DNA from: Azospirillum ramasamyi
Lineage (GTDB): Bacteria > Pseudomonadota > Alphaproteobacteria > Azospirillales > Azospirillaceae
Direction of reading: 5' to 3'
NCBI RefSeq assembly: GCF_003233655.1
Contig: NZ_CP029833.1
Location: forward strand, 248,001-312,000
Length of the DNA: 64,000 bases
Part shown: positions 7,275 to 16,319 of the stretch, one piece after another
Layout of the letters: the number at the start of each line of letters is the position of its first letter
How positions within the stretch are numbered: the stretch's first letter is position 1
Translations under genes and position numbers: made by a program
The notes under the pieces: generated by a model
Told to the model about the DNA's origin: nothing
The model's input: only the letters and a program-made list of their open reading frames with translations
Databases searched by the model: none

Positions 7275-9152
7275 ATGGCGATGTCCAAGCGGCGCGAGGC
7301 GCGCTTCGAGGTGGTGGTCGAACAGGGCGGCAAACCCAACATCGACGGCATCTTCGATGACGAGAAGTCGGCGACCGAACGCGCGAACTTTCTGCTGCGC
7401 CTTGCCAAGTTCCCGGTGGTGCGGGTGGTGAAGGTCACCGGCACAGGCCGGGAAGAGACGATATTCCAGAAATCCTCCTCCGGCGGCGCCAAGCTGACCA
7501 CCATCTCCCCGATCGAAGAGGCCAACCTCTGCACCGGCGTGCTGCAGGTCTTTTCCTTCGACAGCCGGATGACCCTGCTGCGGCTGCTGCGCGGTTATTG
7601 GGACGACCAGAGCGTCATTCCGTCGGAGCAGCTTCACCGCTACTATCCGTTGCGCTACTTCGAACGGGAGGCCCTGCTGTTCAATCCGGCGCTCAGCCGG
7701 CTCGCCGCCATCCAGGCGCCGATGCTGGGGCTGAAGCCGCATGAGCGCTACGACCAGATCACCCGCCTGTTCGCCGGGCTGAAGGAACTCGCCCAGGCGT
7801 CCGACACGCTGGCGCCCTTCGATCAGGCGCTGATGCGCGGCGGGATATCGGGGCTGCTGCAGGCCGCCCTCGACCGCCCGGCGGAGGAGCGCGACCGCAT
7901 CGTCACCCACGCCTTCGGCACGCTGCTGGAGCCCCACCGCGAATGGGGAGCCAAGCTGGCCGCCGTGCTGCGCCTGCACCGGGAAGGCGACGCGGAGAAC
8001 GCCAGGCTGGTGGACGAATTCTCGGCGGAGATCGTCGACGGGCGGGAGCCGATCCGCGCGCTGATCGGCTATGCGCCCGATCTGGGTTCCGCCATCCTGG
8101 CGCTGCTGGCCGCCCTGCGCGGCGACCTGGACGACCGTCTGCCCCACACCGAACCGCTTCTGGCCCTGTCCGATGTTCTGGGATCCGACTCGCCCGAAAT
8201 GGGCGCGAGCGGAGGCGCCTTTCCCCGGACGCGGGAGGCTCTGCTCAACCGCATCCGCGGCGGGCTGGACGGGCTGACGCCGCTGACCCGCACCGGGCCG
8301 GCCAGCGACGCCCGCGCCTTCGGCGCCATCGTCGACGGGATGATCGCCTTCGACGGCTTCATGGGCGGTCCGGCCATGGCGGAATCGCTGACCCGCCGCG
8401 GCAAGACCGTATGGGCGGCCGGCGGCAGCGACCTGCCCTTCGAGGAAACGATGATGCGGCTGGCCGGGCGCTTCGACACCGCGGCCGGGCGGCTGGGCTA
8501 CCTGCTGGACCTCGGCACCAGCGCCTATGGCCACGGCAAGATCAGCACCGTCATCCAGCATGTCGCCGACGAGTTCAACCGGGTGAAATCGGCCGCCGAA
8601 CTGGCCGCCCCCGGCGCCTCGCTCCAGGAGGTGCGCGAGGGGCTGGGCCGCCGCCTGCGTGCCGCCGGCATCCCGCGGGGGCTGGCCGACGGACTGATCG
8701 CCAAGATCGCCTCCATCCCCGACGGGCAGCGGATATCGATCACCGGCAGCGGCATCCCGGCCGGATCGCGCATCGCATCTCCGATACCGGAGGTGACGGT
8801 CGATGTCCATGCGCCGCACGCGCCGCGCCTGACGCTGAGCTTCCAGGGGCGGACGGTCGCCCTGCCCGATGCCGGCGGCGACATCGTGATCGGCCGCGCC
8901 GCCGAATGCGGCATCGTGCTGGACCATGCCTCCGCCTCGCGCCGCCATGCGGTGGTGCGGCTGCGCGACGGCGCCTTCACGCTGGAGGATCTCAGCCGCA
9001 ACGGCACCCGTCTGGTGCGGCAGAACGGCGAACAGCGGCTGCTGACGCTGGGCGACGTGGTGCCGCTGTCCGGCCGGGGGGAGATCGTCATCGGCTCCCT
9101 CGACCTCGGCGAACATCCCGCCCGGATCGCCTGGGACGTGTCGGGACGCTGA
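7275..9152 (+). CDS. FHA domain-containing protein, 625 aa
   Basis: A cytoplasmic protein of about 625 residues. A C-terminal forkhead-associated domain (roughly residues 525-610) contains the phosphothreonine-binding landmarks GRAAECGIVLDHASASRRHA (GR..S..SRxH type) and LSRNGTRLV. The long N-terminal part begins with a compact alpha/beta segment (residues 1-60, KRREARFEVVVEQGGKPNIDG...) and continues as a mainly helical region with EALLNRIRGGLDG and a LGYLLDLGTSAYGHGKIS block; I recognise no family there. GGGGGA stands 4 bases before ATG 7275, and a second ATG follows at 7281. FHA proteins read Ser/Thr phosphorylation, so a partner kinase is expected elsewhere. It converges on the MFS gene with only four bases between stops. 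Confidence 0.82.
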   Translation: MAMSKRREARFEVVVEQGGKPNIDGIFDDEKSATERANFLLRLAKFPVVRVVKVTGTGREETIFQKSSSGGAKLTTISPIEEANLCTGVLQVFSFDSRMTLLRLLRGYWDDQSVIPSEQLHRYYPLRYFEREALLFNPALSRLAAIQAPMLGLKPHERYDQITRLFAGLKELAQASDTLAPFDQALMRGGISGLLQAALDRPAEERDRIVTHAFGTLLEPHREWGAKLAAVLRLHREGDAENARLVDEFSAEIVDGREPIRALIGYAPDLGSAILALLAALRGDLDDRLPHTEPLLALSDVLGSDSPEMGASGGAFPRTREALLNRIRGGLDGLTPLTRTGPASDARAFGAIVDGMIAFDGFMGGPAMAESLTRRGKTVWAAGGSDLPFEETMMRLAGRFDTAAGRLGYLLDLGTSAYGHGKISTVIQHVADEFNRVKSAAELAAPGASLQEVREGLGRRLRAAGIPRGLADGLIAKIASIPDGQRISITGSGIPAGSRIASPIPEVTVDVHAPHAPRLTLSFQGRTVALPDAGGDIVIGRAAECGIVLDHASASRRHAVVRLRDGAFTLEDLSRNGTRLVRQNGEQRLLTLGDVVPLSGRGEIVIGSLDLGEHPARIAWDVSGR

Positions 9153-9156
9153 AGGC

Positions 9157-10416
9157 TCAGTCGCCCGCGCAGGCCTCGGCCAGCCGGGCATCGGCGGCAC
9201 GCCCGGCGGCGCGGCTGGTGATGCGGTCGTCCAGCATCGCCACCGCCCACACGGCCAGACCGCCCAGCGCCAGCGCCGCGCCGACCCAGCCGGTGGAGGT
9301 CCAGCCCAAGCCGGCGGCGATCGCCATGCCGCCCAGCCAGGGGCCGAGCGCGTTGGCGGCGTTGAAGGCGCTGTGGTTCAGCGCCGCGGCCAGCGTCTGC
9401 GCGTCCTCCGCCACATCCATCAGCCGCGCCTGCAGCGGGGTGCCGAGCCCGCCGCCGCAGCCGATCATGAACACCACGACCGACACCAGCCAGACATTGC
9501 CGGCGGCGAAGGGAAAGAGCGCCAGCGAGCCGGCGCTCCACAGCAGGATGAAGGCGACGGTCGGCATCAGGGCGCGGTCGGCGGCCCAGGCGCTGACCAG
9601 CGTGCCGACGGTCATGCCGGCGCCGAACACCGCCAGCACCACCGGCACCGCCGACGGCGAGACCTGCGTCACCTCCATCAGGGTCGAGGCGACATAGGTG
9701 TAGACGGCGAACATGCCGCCGAAACCGATGGCGCCGATGCCCAGAGTCAGCCAGACCTGCCGCCGCTTCAGCGCGCCCAGTTCGCGCAGCGGGCTGGCGT
9801 CCGGGTGCGGGCGGTCGTTGGGGGCGAAGATCCAGACAAGGAGCACGGTCAGCAGGGCCAGCAGCCCGACGACGCCGAAGCCCCAGCGCCAGCCCAGCGC
9901 CTGCCCGATCCAGTTCGCCATCGGCACGCCGACGATGGTCGCCACCGTCAGCCCCAGCATGGTCCGCGACACCGCCTGCGCCCGGCGCTGCGGCGGCACC
10001 AGCGACGCCGCGACCAGGGCGGCCACGCCGAAATAGGCGCCGTGCGGCAGGCCGCTCAGGAAGCGGAAGACCAGCATCCAGCCGTAGGAGGGCGAAAAGG
10101 CGCTGGCCACATTGGCGGCGGCGAAGACCGCCATCAGCCCGATCAGCAGGGTCCGCCGCGACAGCCGCGCCGCCAGCACCGCGATCACCGGCGCGCCCAC
10201 CACCACGCCCAGCGCATAGACGCTGATGACGTGACCGGCGGTCGGCTCGTCGATGCCGAGGCCGCGGGCGAAATAGGGCAGCAGGCTCATGGTCGCGAAT
10301 TCGGTCGTTCCGATGGCGAATCCGCCCATGGCGAGCGCCAGAAGCACCAGCCCGGGATGGGCCGGGGCCGCCTGTGACTCGGCACGCATGCCGCCGTGAT
10401 GACCGGCAGAAGCCAT
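9157..10416 (-). CDS. MFS transporter, arabinose-efflux/YdhP-like (DHA1 group)
   Basis: A 419-residue, twelve-helix major facilitator. The first helix carries AIGTTEFATMSLLP, the mark of the AraJ/YdhP/SotB drug-and-sugar efflux branch; the motif A region is seen as ARLSRRTLL after helix 2, and the central loop (FAPNDRPHPDASP) divides two six-helix halves. The substrate is unknown; relatives export sugars, chloramphenicol-type compounds or nothing identifiable. GGAG is placed 8 bases before ATG 10416. No local regulator is adjacent. The gene downstream on the opposite strand converges with it, and its upstream neighbour is the HTH protein on the same strand, 210 bases away. Confidence 0.88.
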   Translation of the reverse strand: MASAGHHGGMRAESQAAPAHPGLVLLALAMGGFAIGTTEFATMSLLPYFARGLGIDEPTAGHVISVYALGVVVGAPVIAVLAARLSRRTLLIGLMAVFAAANVASAFSPSYGWMLVFRFLSGLPHGAYFGVAALVAASLVPPQRRAQAVSRTMLGLTVATIVGVPMANWIGQALGWRWGFGVVGLLALLTVLLVWIFAPNDRPHPDASPLRELGALKRRQVWLTLGIGAIGFGGMFAVYTYVASTLMEVTQVSPSAVPVVLAVFGAGMTVGTLVSAWAADRALMPTVAFILLWSAGSLALFPFAAGNVWLVSVVVFMIGCGGGLGTPLQARLMDVAEDAQTLAAALNHSAFNAANALGPWLGGMAIAAGLGWTSTGWVGAALALGGLAVWAVAMLDDRITSRAAGRAADARLAEACAGD

Positions 10417-10594
10417 GGTCGTTTCTCCGCTGTCGCCGCTTGAAGATGGAATTTTCGGAACCCGGCGGTCAGGGGACGGGAAGCGACCGGGACAAGGTCA
10501 GGATATTTGCCCCGGCCATGCTGAGGCAATCCGCCGCAGGCCGCCAATTTCGCAGATGCGAGATGAGCGGCGGGCATGGCTCGGGGGAGAAGCT

Positions 10595-10617
10595 CCCTCT
10601 CCCGTCCGGGGAGAGGG
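10595..10617. terminator. CCCTCTCCC/GGGAGAGGG hairpin
   Basis: Nine-base perfect stem (10595-10603 with 10609-10617) and a 5-base loop, ten bases downstream of the stop of the leftward HTH gene. It belongs to a set of near-identical intergenic hairpins in this window (also at 17807, 19321, 51745 and related versions), so it may be both a terminator and a dispersed repeat. Confidence 0.55.
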
Positions 10618-10626
10618 TGTTGGGGC

Positions 10627-11346
10627 TTACAGCAGATCCTTGAACAGAAGCTGCGCCGGCGCCTCGGCGGCCTTGCCCTGCTTGCGCGCGCCGGACTTCC
10701 GTTTCGGCTTGCCCTCGGCCTTGGCGGGCTGCTCCACCGGCAATTCCGGTGCGGCCATCGGCATGGGCGGCTCGGCGGCGGGCTTCGGCGCCTCCTGCGG
10801 CGGAGCGGGTTCCGGCGCGGCGGCAGTCTCCGCCACTGGCTCCGCCGCCCGCTCGACCATCGGTTCCACCGGCTCCGCAGCCTCCGGCGCCAGAGCAGGG
10901 GCAAGTTCGGGGGCAAGCTCGGGCGCGGCCTCCGGCGGAACCTCGGGCGCGGCCTCCGCCGCCGGTTTCGCGGCCTTCTTCCTGGACGGACGGCGCGGCG
11001 CGACGCCGACGCCTTCCTTGGCGCGCTGCTTGCCCTGGTCGCGCGCCTGGGCTTCCGGCGCCGCGGGATCCTCGGTCAGCCATTTGCGGCGCTTGATGAC
11101 CTCGTTCACCCGGCCCTGGTTCACGCCCAGCTGGAAGGCGATCTCCTGCTGGGTCATGTTGGTGGTCTCGTGCAGATGCAGGATCTCGGCGGCCAGTTCC
11201 GGCGTCATCTTGCGTCCGGTCAGGCGCCGCGCCGGGCGGATGGTGCGCTGGCTGCGGTCGCGCGCCCTCAGGGATTCCAGGATCTCCAGCGCCGCCGTGT
11301 TGCCCGCCGCCTTCAGCGCGTCCTCGAATTCCTTCAGCGTCGCCAT
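10627..11346 (-). CDS. Helix-turn-helix protein with Ala/Pro/Glu-rich tail
   Basis: A 239-residue protein. Residues 48-90 (TPELAAEILHLHETTNMTQ then QEIAFQLGVNQGRVNEVI) form a clear resolvase/sigma-like helix-turn-helix, the only recognisable fold. It is followed by a basic linker (RRPSRKKAAK) and about 100 residues rich in Ala, Pro and Glu that are probably disordered, and the chain ends in another Lys-rich stretch (KPKRKSGARKQGK). The arrangement suggests a DNA-binding protein with a flexible, histone-like tail, but the target is unknown. GGGGAGGAG lies 4 bases before ATG 11346, a very strong ribosome site. Neighbours give no functional clue. Confidence 0.75.
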   Translation of the reverse strand: MATLKEFEDALKAAGNTAALEILESLRARDRSQRTIRPARRLTGRKMTPELAAEILHLHETTNMTQQEIAFQLGVNQGRVNEVIKRRKWLTEDPAAPEAQARDQGKQRAKEGVGVAPRRPSRKKAAKPAAEAAPEVPPEAAPELAPELAPALAPEAAEPVEPMVERAAEPVAETAAAPEPAPPQEAPKPAAEPPMPMAAPELPVEQPAKAEGKPKRKSGARKQGKAAEAPAQLLFKDLL

Positions 11347-11502
11347 AAGCTCTCCTCCCCCCTGTCACCAACACCTGTCACCGGCAAGCTGTCGCCGGCC
11401 GCCCCCCACGGCAACCGGCAGGATCACAGATAGTTCTTCCCGAGGCGACGGAAAAGCCGCAATGGAGATCGGGACAAGCATTGGCTCAGGCGGGAAAGCG
11501 GC

Positions 11503-12534
11503 TCAGGCGGGAAAGCGCAGGTCGATCCGCGTGCCGGCGCCGTCGGCGGGGCCATAGCTCAACTGGCCGGACAGCTGGGCGGCCAGGCTCTGGATGATCT
11601 TCCAGCCCAGGCTCGGCAGGCGCAGGACGTCGACCCCCTCCGGCAGGCCGACACCGTCGTCGATCACCCGCAGGTGCAACTGGCCGGGGTGGTCCGGCAC
11701 GGCATCCAGCTCGATGGTGACGACACCGCCGTCGCGGCCGACGAAGGCGTGCTTCAGCGCGTTGGTCAGGGCCTCCACGATCAGCAGGGCCAGGGCCAGC
11801 AGCCGTTCGGGCGACTGCGGCGCCGTCCCGACCGAAACGCGGCAGGTGACGTCGAGGGTGCCGGTCGCCTGCAGCATGTCCTGGCACAGCCCTTCGATGT
11901 GGCGTCCGAAATCGTCGCCGGACTGGGGATCGTGCAGGCGGCGGTGTACCCGCGCCATGGTGCCCAGCCGGCGCCCCGCCTCCTCCAGCGCCGCCATCGC
12001 CCCTTCGGGCGACCGGCCGACCGACCGTCTCTGCAGGTCGAGAAGCGATGAGACGAACTGCATGTTGTTGGCGACGCGGTGCTGCAGTTCGTGGAACATG
12101 GTGGTCTGCGCCGCCAGCAGCGAGGCGGTGCGGCGGCGTTCCTCGCGCAGCCGCGCCAGCGTGACCTGCATGCCGTGGATCAGCGCGATGTCCACCGCGA
12201 CGATCACCGCATAGAAGGCCAGCGCCACCCCGCTGGACGGGTTCACCGGGAGCGTTCCGTAAGGGGGAATGAAGAAGTACCAGGCGGCCAGCCCAGAGAG
12301 CACCGCCGTCACCACCCCCGGACCCAGGCCGACGACGAAGGTGGTCAGGATCACCGCGGGAAAGAAGGTGAGATAGGGGAAGCCGGACGGAAGGACGTCA
12401 TCGACGGCCCAGCGCAGCAGCAGGGCGGCGACGAAGGTCAGCAGTCCCACGCCATAGCGCAATCCTGAACCGCTCCGCAGCAGCGAAAAGCGCGCCACCC
12501 GCTGCCAGACCGTCCGAACCACCACAATCGGCAT
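11503..12534 (-). CDS. Sensor histidine kinase, DUF4118 plus HisKA_2/HATPase
   Basis: A 343-residue membrane kinase. Residues about 25-125 form four closely spaced hydrophobic segments of the KdpD-like DUF4118 sensor (FPYLTFFPAVILTT, GLAAWYFFIPPYG are typical). The phosphoacceptor His152 sits in ELQHRVANNMQF, the HisKA_2 form used by light/stress and general-stress type kinases. The ATPase lobe shows EALTNALKHAF (N box), DDGVGLPEG (G1) and LGWKIIQSLAAQLSG; the usual final GT box is present as GAGTRIDL. No response regulator is adjacent; partners are probably encoded elsewhere, and such kinases often feed PhyR/NepR-like or single-domain regulators. It is divergent from aapJ. Confidence 0.88.
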   Translation of the reverse strand: MPIVVVRTVWQRVARFSLLRSGSGLRYGVGLLTFVAALLLRWAVDDVLPSGFPYLTFFPAVILTTFVVGLGPGVVTAVLSGLAAWYFFIPPYGTLPVNPSSGVALAFYAVIVAVDIALIHGMQVTLARLREERRRTASLLAAQTTMFHELQHRVANNMQFVSSLLDLQRRSVGRSPEGAMAALEEAGRRLGTMARVHRRLHDPQSGDDFGRHIEGLCQDMLQATGTLDVTCRVSVGTAPQSPERLLALALLIVEALTNALKHAFVGRDGGVVTIELDAVPDHPGQLHLRVIDDGVGLPEGVDVLRLPSLGWKIIQSLAAQLSGQLSYGPADGAGTRIDLRFPA

Positions 12535-12833
12535 CCCGTTCCCGTATTTCCAAACGCCAACATATCACCGGCATCCGGCGCTTGCAGGATCAGTCTGCCG
12601 ACAACGCATGAAATTCCTGAAAGGCCCGGCGTTCAATACCGGGCGAGCCCCGCCCGCCGGCTTCGCCGCGGAAGGGCGGCCTGTCCAAAGCTGTTCACAT
12701 CTCCGCCACATCCGTTCAAAGGCGCGGGGCACTTTGTTCAATCCGCCAAGCGATTGTCAGGCATGCGCGGAGGCCGGGGAGATGCCCTGCCCCGGCGCCC
12801 CTCGAATGAACAAGGCTGAAGGAGCCACGCCCC
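12535..12833. promoter_or_regulatory. Intergenic control region between histidine kinase and aapJ
   Basis: No coding region. It holds a small hairpin GCCCGG..CCGGGC near 12622-12642 and a relatively AT-richer stretch at 12690-12765 where the aap promoter is most likely. A strong GAAGGAG ribosome site at 12818-12824 serves the GTG start of aapJ. I cannot define -35/-10 boxes with confidence. Confidence 0.4.
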
Positions 12834-13868
12834 GTGAAGACCCGTCTGAGCGCGCTCGCCATCGCGGCCACCCTGTCCGTCTCCGCTCTCGCCCTGTCCG
12901 GCACCGCCCAGGCCGGCGCCACCTTCGACGGCGTGAAGCAGAAGGGCTACGTCCAGTGCGGCGTCAATCTGGGCCTCTACGGCTTCTCGTCGCCGGACGA
13001 CAAGGGCAAGTGGTCGGGCCTGGACGTCGACGTCTGCCGCGCCGTCGCCGCCGCCATGTTCGGCGATGCCGAAAAGGTGAAGTACACCCCGCTGTCGGCG
13101 CAGCAGCGCCTGCCGGCCCTGCAGTCCGGCGAGATCGACATCCTCGCCCGCAACACCACCCGCACCCTGACCCGCGACACCGCCAACGGCCTGAACTTCG
13201 CGCCGACCAACTACTATGACGGCCAGGGCTTCATGGTGTCGGCCAAGCTGGGCCTGAACAGCGCCAAGCAGCTGAACGGCGCCACCATCTGCGTCCTGCC
13301 CGGCACCACGACCGAGCAGAACGTCGCCGACTTCTTCCGCGCCAACAAGATGACCTTCAAGCCGGTCGTCATCGAGAAGAACGAGGAGCTGCACAAGGCC
13401 TTCTTCAGCGGCCGTTGCGACGCCCTGACCTCCGACGCCTCGCAGCTGGCCGCCATCCGCGCCGCCGAGACGCCGAACCCCGCCGACTACGTCATCCTGC
13501 CGGAGCTGATCTCCAAGGAGCCGCTGTCCCCGGCCATCCGCCAGGGCGACGAGGAATGGGCGAACCTGGTGACCTGGGCCTTCTACGCCATGGTCCAGGC
13601 CGAGGAGAAGGGCATCACGTCGGAGAACATCGACGAGGCCATGACCTCCCCCGATCCGGACGTGAAGCGCCTGCTGGGCGTCACCGCCGGCAACGGCAAG
13701 GCCCTGGGCGTCGAGGAGAGCTGGGCGTTCAACATCATCAAGCAGGTCGGCAACTACGGCCAGAGCTTCGAGCGCAACGTCGGCGCCGGCTCCAAGCTGA
13801 AGATGCCGCGCGGCCAGAACGCCCTCTATACCGACGGCGGCATGATGTACGCCCCGCCGATGAAGTAA
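12834..13868 (+). CDS. aapJ: General L-amino acid ABC transporter, periplasmic binding protein
   Basis: AapJ/BztA binds glutamate, glutamine, aspartate and often many other L-amino acids in the periplasm and passes them to AapQM. The 344-residue protein starts with a cleavable signal peptide (residues 1-27, ending ALSGTAQA) and runs through the SBP_bac_3 fold: VQCGVNLGLYGFSSPD, GLDVDVCRAVAAAMFGD, LARNTTRTLTRD, DALTSDASQLAA and the family's C-terminal VGNYGQSFERN. The GTG start is chosen because GAAGGAG stands 9 bases ahead and the signal peptide begins there. It opens the operon aapJQMP; a hairpin follows it, which fits the usual excess of binding protein over membrane parts. Confidence 0.95.
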   Translation: MKTRLSALAIAATLSVSALALSGTAQAGATFDGVKQKGYVQCGVNLGLYGFSSPDDKGKWSGLDVDVCRAVAAAMFGDAEKVKYTPLSAQQRLPALQSGEIDILARNTTRTLTRDTANGLNFAPTNYYDGQGFMVSAKLGLNSAKQLNGATICVLPGTTTEQNVADFFRANKMTFKPVVIEKNEELHKAFFSGRCDALTSDASQLAAIRAAETPNPADYVILPELISKEPLSPAIRQGDEEWANLVTWAFYAMVQAEEKGITSENIDEAMTSPDPDVKRLLGVTAGNGKALGVEESWAFNIIKQVGNYGQSFERNVGAGSKLKMPRGQNALYTDGGMMYAPPMK

Positions 13869-13885
13869 GGCGCCTGCTGCGGATG

Positions 13886-13936
13886 CCCTCTCCCCGCCCC
13901 TCTCCCACCGCAGGTGGTGGAAGGCCGGGGAGGGGA
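13886..13936 (+). terminator. Imperfect hairpin between aapJ and aapQ
   Basis: CCCTCTCCCCG (from 13886) can pair imperfectly with CGGGGAGGGG (to 13936), and inside it CCACC-GCA-GGTGG forms a second stem. Placed 18 bases after the aapJ stop and before aapQ, it is well placed to stabilise the aapJ end of the message or to terminate part of the transcripts. It resembles the dispersed CCCTCTCCC hairpins. Confidence 0.5.
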
Positions 13937-13983
13937 CGCCCGCAATGTTGCCTCGCCTTACACTCCCCGCACGGAGCATCACC

Positions 13984-15141
13984 ATGTCCAACCTGATCCA
14001 GGCGCTGAACTCCGCGCGCGTGCGGGGGTGGCTGTACCAGGGACTCTTCCTGGCCGGCGCCCTCGCCGTCGCCGGGTATCTCGTCTCGAACACCCTGACC
14101 AACCTCGCCAACCGCGGCGTCGCCACCGGCTTCGACTTCCTCGGTCGAGAGGCCGGATTCGAGATCGGCGAGAGCCTGATGAGCTACGCCGCGTCCGACA
14201 CCTATCTGCGGGCGCTGGTCGTCGGCCTGCTGAACACGCTGTCGGTGTCGGCCGCCGCCGTGGTTCTGGCCACCGTTCTCGGCGTCGCCGTCGGCGTGGC
14301 GCGGCTGTCGTCGAACTGGATGGTCGGCCGCTTCGCCGCCATCTTCGTCGAGACGGTGCGCAACGTGCCGCTGCTGCTGCAGCTGGTGGTCTGGTACACC
14401 ATCATGAACCGGCTGCCGGGCCCGCGCCAGGCGCTGGAGGTGGTTCCCAACGTCTTCCTCAGCAACCGCGGCATGAAGTTCCCGGTGCTGGTCGAGCATC
14501 CCGGCCATGGCTGGGCCTTCCTGGCGCTGCTGGCCGGCATCGCCGCCGCGGTCGCCGTCGTCCGCTACGGCCGCCGCCACCGCGAGGCGACCGGCAAGCC
14601 CTTCCCCACCCTGCCGGCGGCCATCGCCGCGGTGGTGCTGCCGCCGGTCGCGGTCTTCGCCGCCACCGGCGCGCCGCTGGCCTTCGACGTTCCGGCGCTG
14701 ACCGGCTTCAACTTCGAGGGCGGCGGGTCGATCACCCCTGAATTCACCGCGCTGCTGATCGGCCTGTCGGTCTACACCGCCGGCTTCATCGCCGAGATCG
14801 TGCGCTCCGGCATCCTCGCCGTGCCGCATGGCCAGACCGAGGCCGGGCTGGCGCTGGGCCTGTCGCCGGTGCAGATCCTGCGCCTCGTCATCCTGCCGCA
14901 GGCGTTGCGGGTGATCGTGCCGCCGCTGACCAGCCAATACCTGAACCTGACCAAGAACAGCTCGCTGGCCGTCGTCATCGGCTATCCCGATCTGGTCAGC
15001 GTCACCAACACCTCGGCCAACCAGACCGGCCAGGTGGTGGAGGCGGTGGCGATGATGATGGCGGTCTATCTCGTCATCAGCCTGTGCATCGCCGGCTTCA
15101 TGAACTGGTACAACCGCCGAGTGGCCCTGGTGACGCGATGA
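13984..15141 (+). CDS. aapQ: General L-amino acid ABC transporter permease AapQ
   Basis: Inner-membrane permease, 385 residues from ATG 13984, chosen over an in-frame ATG at 13945 because GGAG lies 7 bases upstream and homologues begin here. One N-terminal helix (residues 16-36) precedes a periplasmic loop, then VVGLLNTLSVSAAAVVLATVLG and, after the long insertion typical of AapQ/BztB, the EAA coupling loop EAGLALGLSPVQILRLVILPQALR (near 285-310) that contacts AapP. It pairs with AapM; the two genes overlap by four bases (ATGA). Confidence 0.95.
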   Translation: MSNLIQALNSARVRGWLYQGLFLAGALAVAGYLVSNTLTNLANRGVATGFDFLGREAGFEIGESLMSYAASDTYLRALVVGLLNTLSVSAAAVVLATVLGVAVGVARLSSNWMVGRFAAIFVETVRNVPLLLQLVVWYTIMNRLPGPRQALEVVPNVFLSNRGMKFPVLVEHPGHGWAFLALLAGIAAAVAVVRYGRRHREATGKPFPTLPAAIAAVVLPPVAVFAATGAPLAFDVPALTGFNFEGGGSITPEFTALLIGLSVYTAGFIAEIVRSGILAVPHGQTEAGLALGLSPVQILRLVILPQALRVIVPPLTSQYLNLTKNSSLAVVIGYPDLVSVTNTSANQTGQVVEAVAMMMAVYLVISLCIAGFMNWYNRRVALVTR

Positions 15142-16298
15142 GCAAGCAAGTCCCGACCAACACCACCGACTGGGCAGCCTCCTATGAGGAGGAGCCGTCG
15201 CAGGCTTCCGTCCCGCCGCAGCCCAACGGCGCCACCGCGCTGAAGCCGCTGGGCTGGGCGCCGGTCAACTGGGCCAAGGCCAACCTGTTCAACACGCCGC
15301 TGAACACCGGCCTGACCGTCCTCTGCCTCGCCATCCTGTGGTTCACCGTGCCGCCGATGGTGAACTGGCTGCTGCTGAACGCGGTGTGGAGCGGATCGTC
15401 CGAGGCCTGCCGCGAGGCGGCGGGCGCCTGCTGGTCGATCATCGCGGTCAAGCACCGGCTGATCTTCTTCGGCACCTACCCCTACGAGGAGCAGTGGCGC
15501 CCCTTCCTGGCCTGCGGCCTGTTCGTGGCGATGCTGGGCGTCAGCGGCGTGCGCGCCTTCTGGCGGCCCTGGCTGGCCCTCGCCTGGGCGCTGGTGCTGG
15601 TCGCCATGGGCGTGCTGATGTGGGGCGGCGTCCTCGGCCTGACCTATGTCGCCAACGACCGCTGGGGCGGGCTGCCGATCACGCTGATGCTGTCGATCTT
15701 CGCCATCGCCCTGGCCTTCCCGCTGTCGATCCTGCTGGCTCTCGGCCGCCAGTCGTCGCTGCCGGCCATCCGCACCTTCTGCATCGGCTTCATCGAGCTG
15801 ATGCGCGGCGTGCCGCTGGTCAGCGTGCTGTTCATGGCGTCGGTCATGTTCCCGCTGTTCCTGCCGGAAGGCGTGACGGTGGACAAGCTGCTGCGCGCCC
15901 TGGCCGGCCTGACCCTGTTCACCGCGGCCTATCTGGCGGAAGCCGTGCGCGGCGGCCTGCAGGCGATCCCCAAGGGCCAGTACGAGGCCGCCGACGCGCT
16001 CGGCCTGTCCTACTGGCAGAAGACCCGGCTGATCGTGCTGCCGCAGGCCCTGCGCATCGTCATCCCGCCGATCGTCAACCAGTTCATCAGCTGCTTCAAG
16101 GACACCTCGCTGGTCACCATCGTCGGCCTGTACGACCTGCTGACCGCCGCCACCGTGGCGACGACCGACCCCGAATGGCGCCCCTACTTCGCCGAGGTCT
16201 ACGTCTTCGCCGGCATGATCTTCTGGCTCTTCTGCTTCAGCATGTCCCGCTACAGCCAGTGGCTGGAGCGCATGGCCAACCGCTACACCCGCCGCTGA
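15138..16298 (+). CDS. aapM: General L-amino acid ABC transporter permease AapM
   Basis: Second permease, 386 residues. A hydrophilic N-terminus of about 45 residues (DWAASYEEEPSQAS...) precedes the first helix, as in BztC. The middle carries two hydrophobic segments (LACGLFVAMLGVSG, ALVLVAMGVLMWGGV), and the C-terminal BPD_transp_1 domain has IELMRGVPLVSVLFMASVMFP and the EAA loop YEAADALGLSYWQKTRLIVL. The ATG at 15138 overlaps the aapQ stop (ATGA), implying translational coupling; there is no independent ribosome site of note. It functions only with AapQ, AapP and a binding protein. Confidence 0.95.
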   Translation: MSKQVPTNTTDWAASYEEEPSQASVPPQPNGATALKPLGWAPVNWAKANLFNTPLNTGLTVLCLAILWFTVPPMVNWLLLNAVWSGSSEACREAAGACWSIIAVKHRLIFFGTYPYEEQWRPFLACGLFVAMLGVSGVRAFWRPWLALAWALVLVAMGVLMWGGVLGLTYVANDRWGGLPITLMLSIFAIALAFPLSILLALGRQSSLPAIRTFCIGFIELMRGVPLVSVLFMASVMFPLFLPEGVTVDKLLRALAGLTLFTAAYLAEAVRGGLQAIPKGQYEAADALGLSYWQKTRLIVLPQALRIVIPPIVNQFISCFKDTSLVTIVGLYDLLTAATVATTDPEWRPYFAEVYVFAGMIFWLFCFSMSRYSQWLERMANRYTRR

Positions 16299-16319
16299 CC
16301 GGCCTTCTGGAGACACGTC

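Noticed and set aside
7008-9200. 730-codon open frame on the minus strand opposite the FHA gene
   Set aside because: High-GC shadow: composition rich in Arg, Gly, Gln, His with no domain, while the plus-strand frame has an FHA domain and ribosome site.
12729-12750. Possible sigma-54 promoter GGGCACTTTGTTCA upstream of aapJ
   Set aside because: The -12 GC element is missing, so it does not meet the GG-N10-GC rule.
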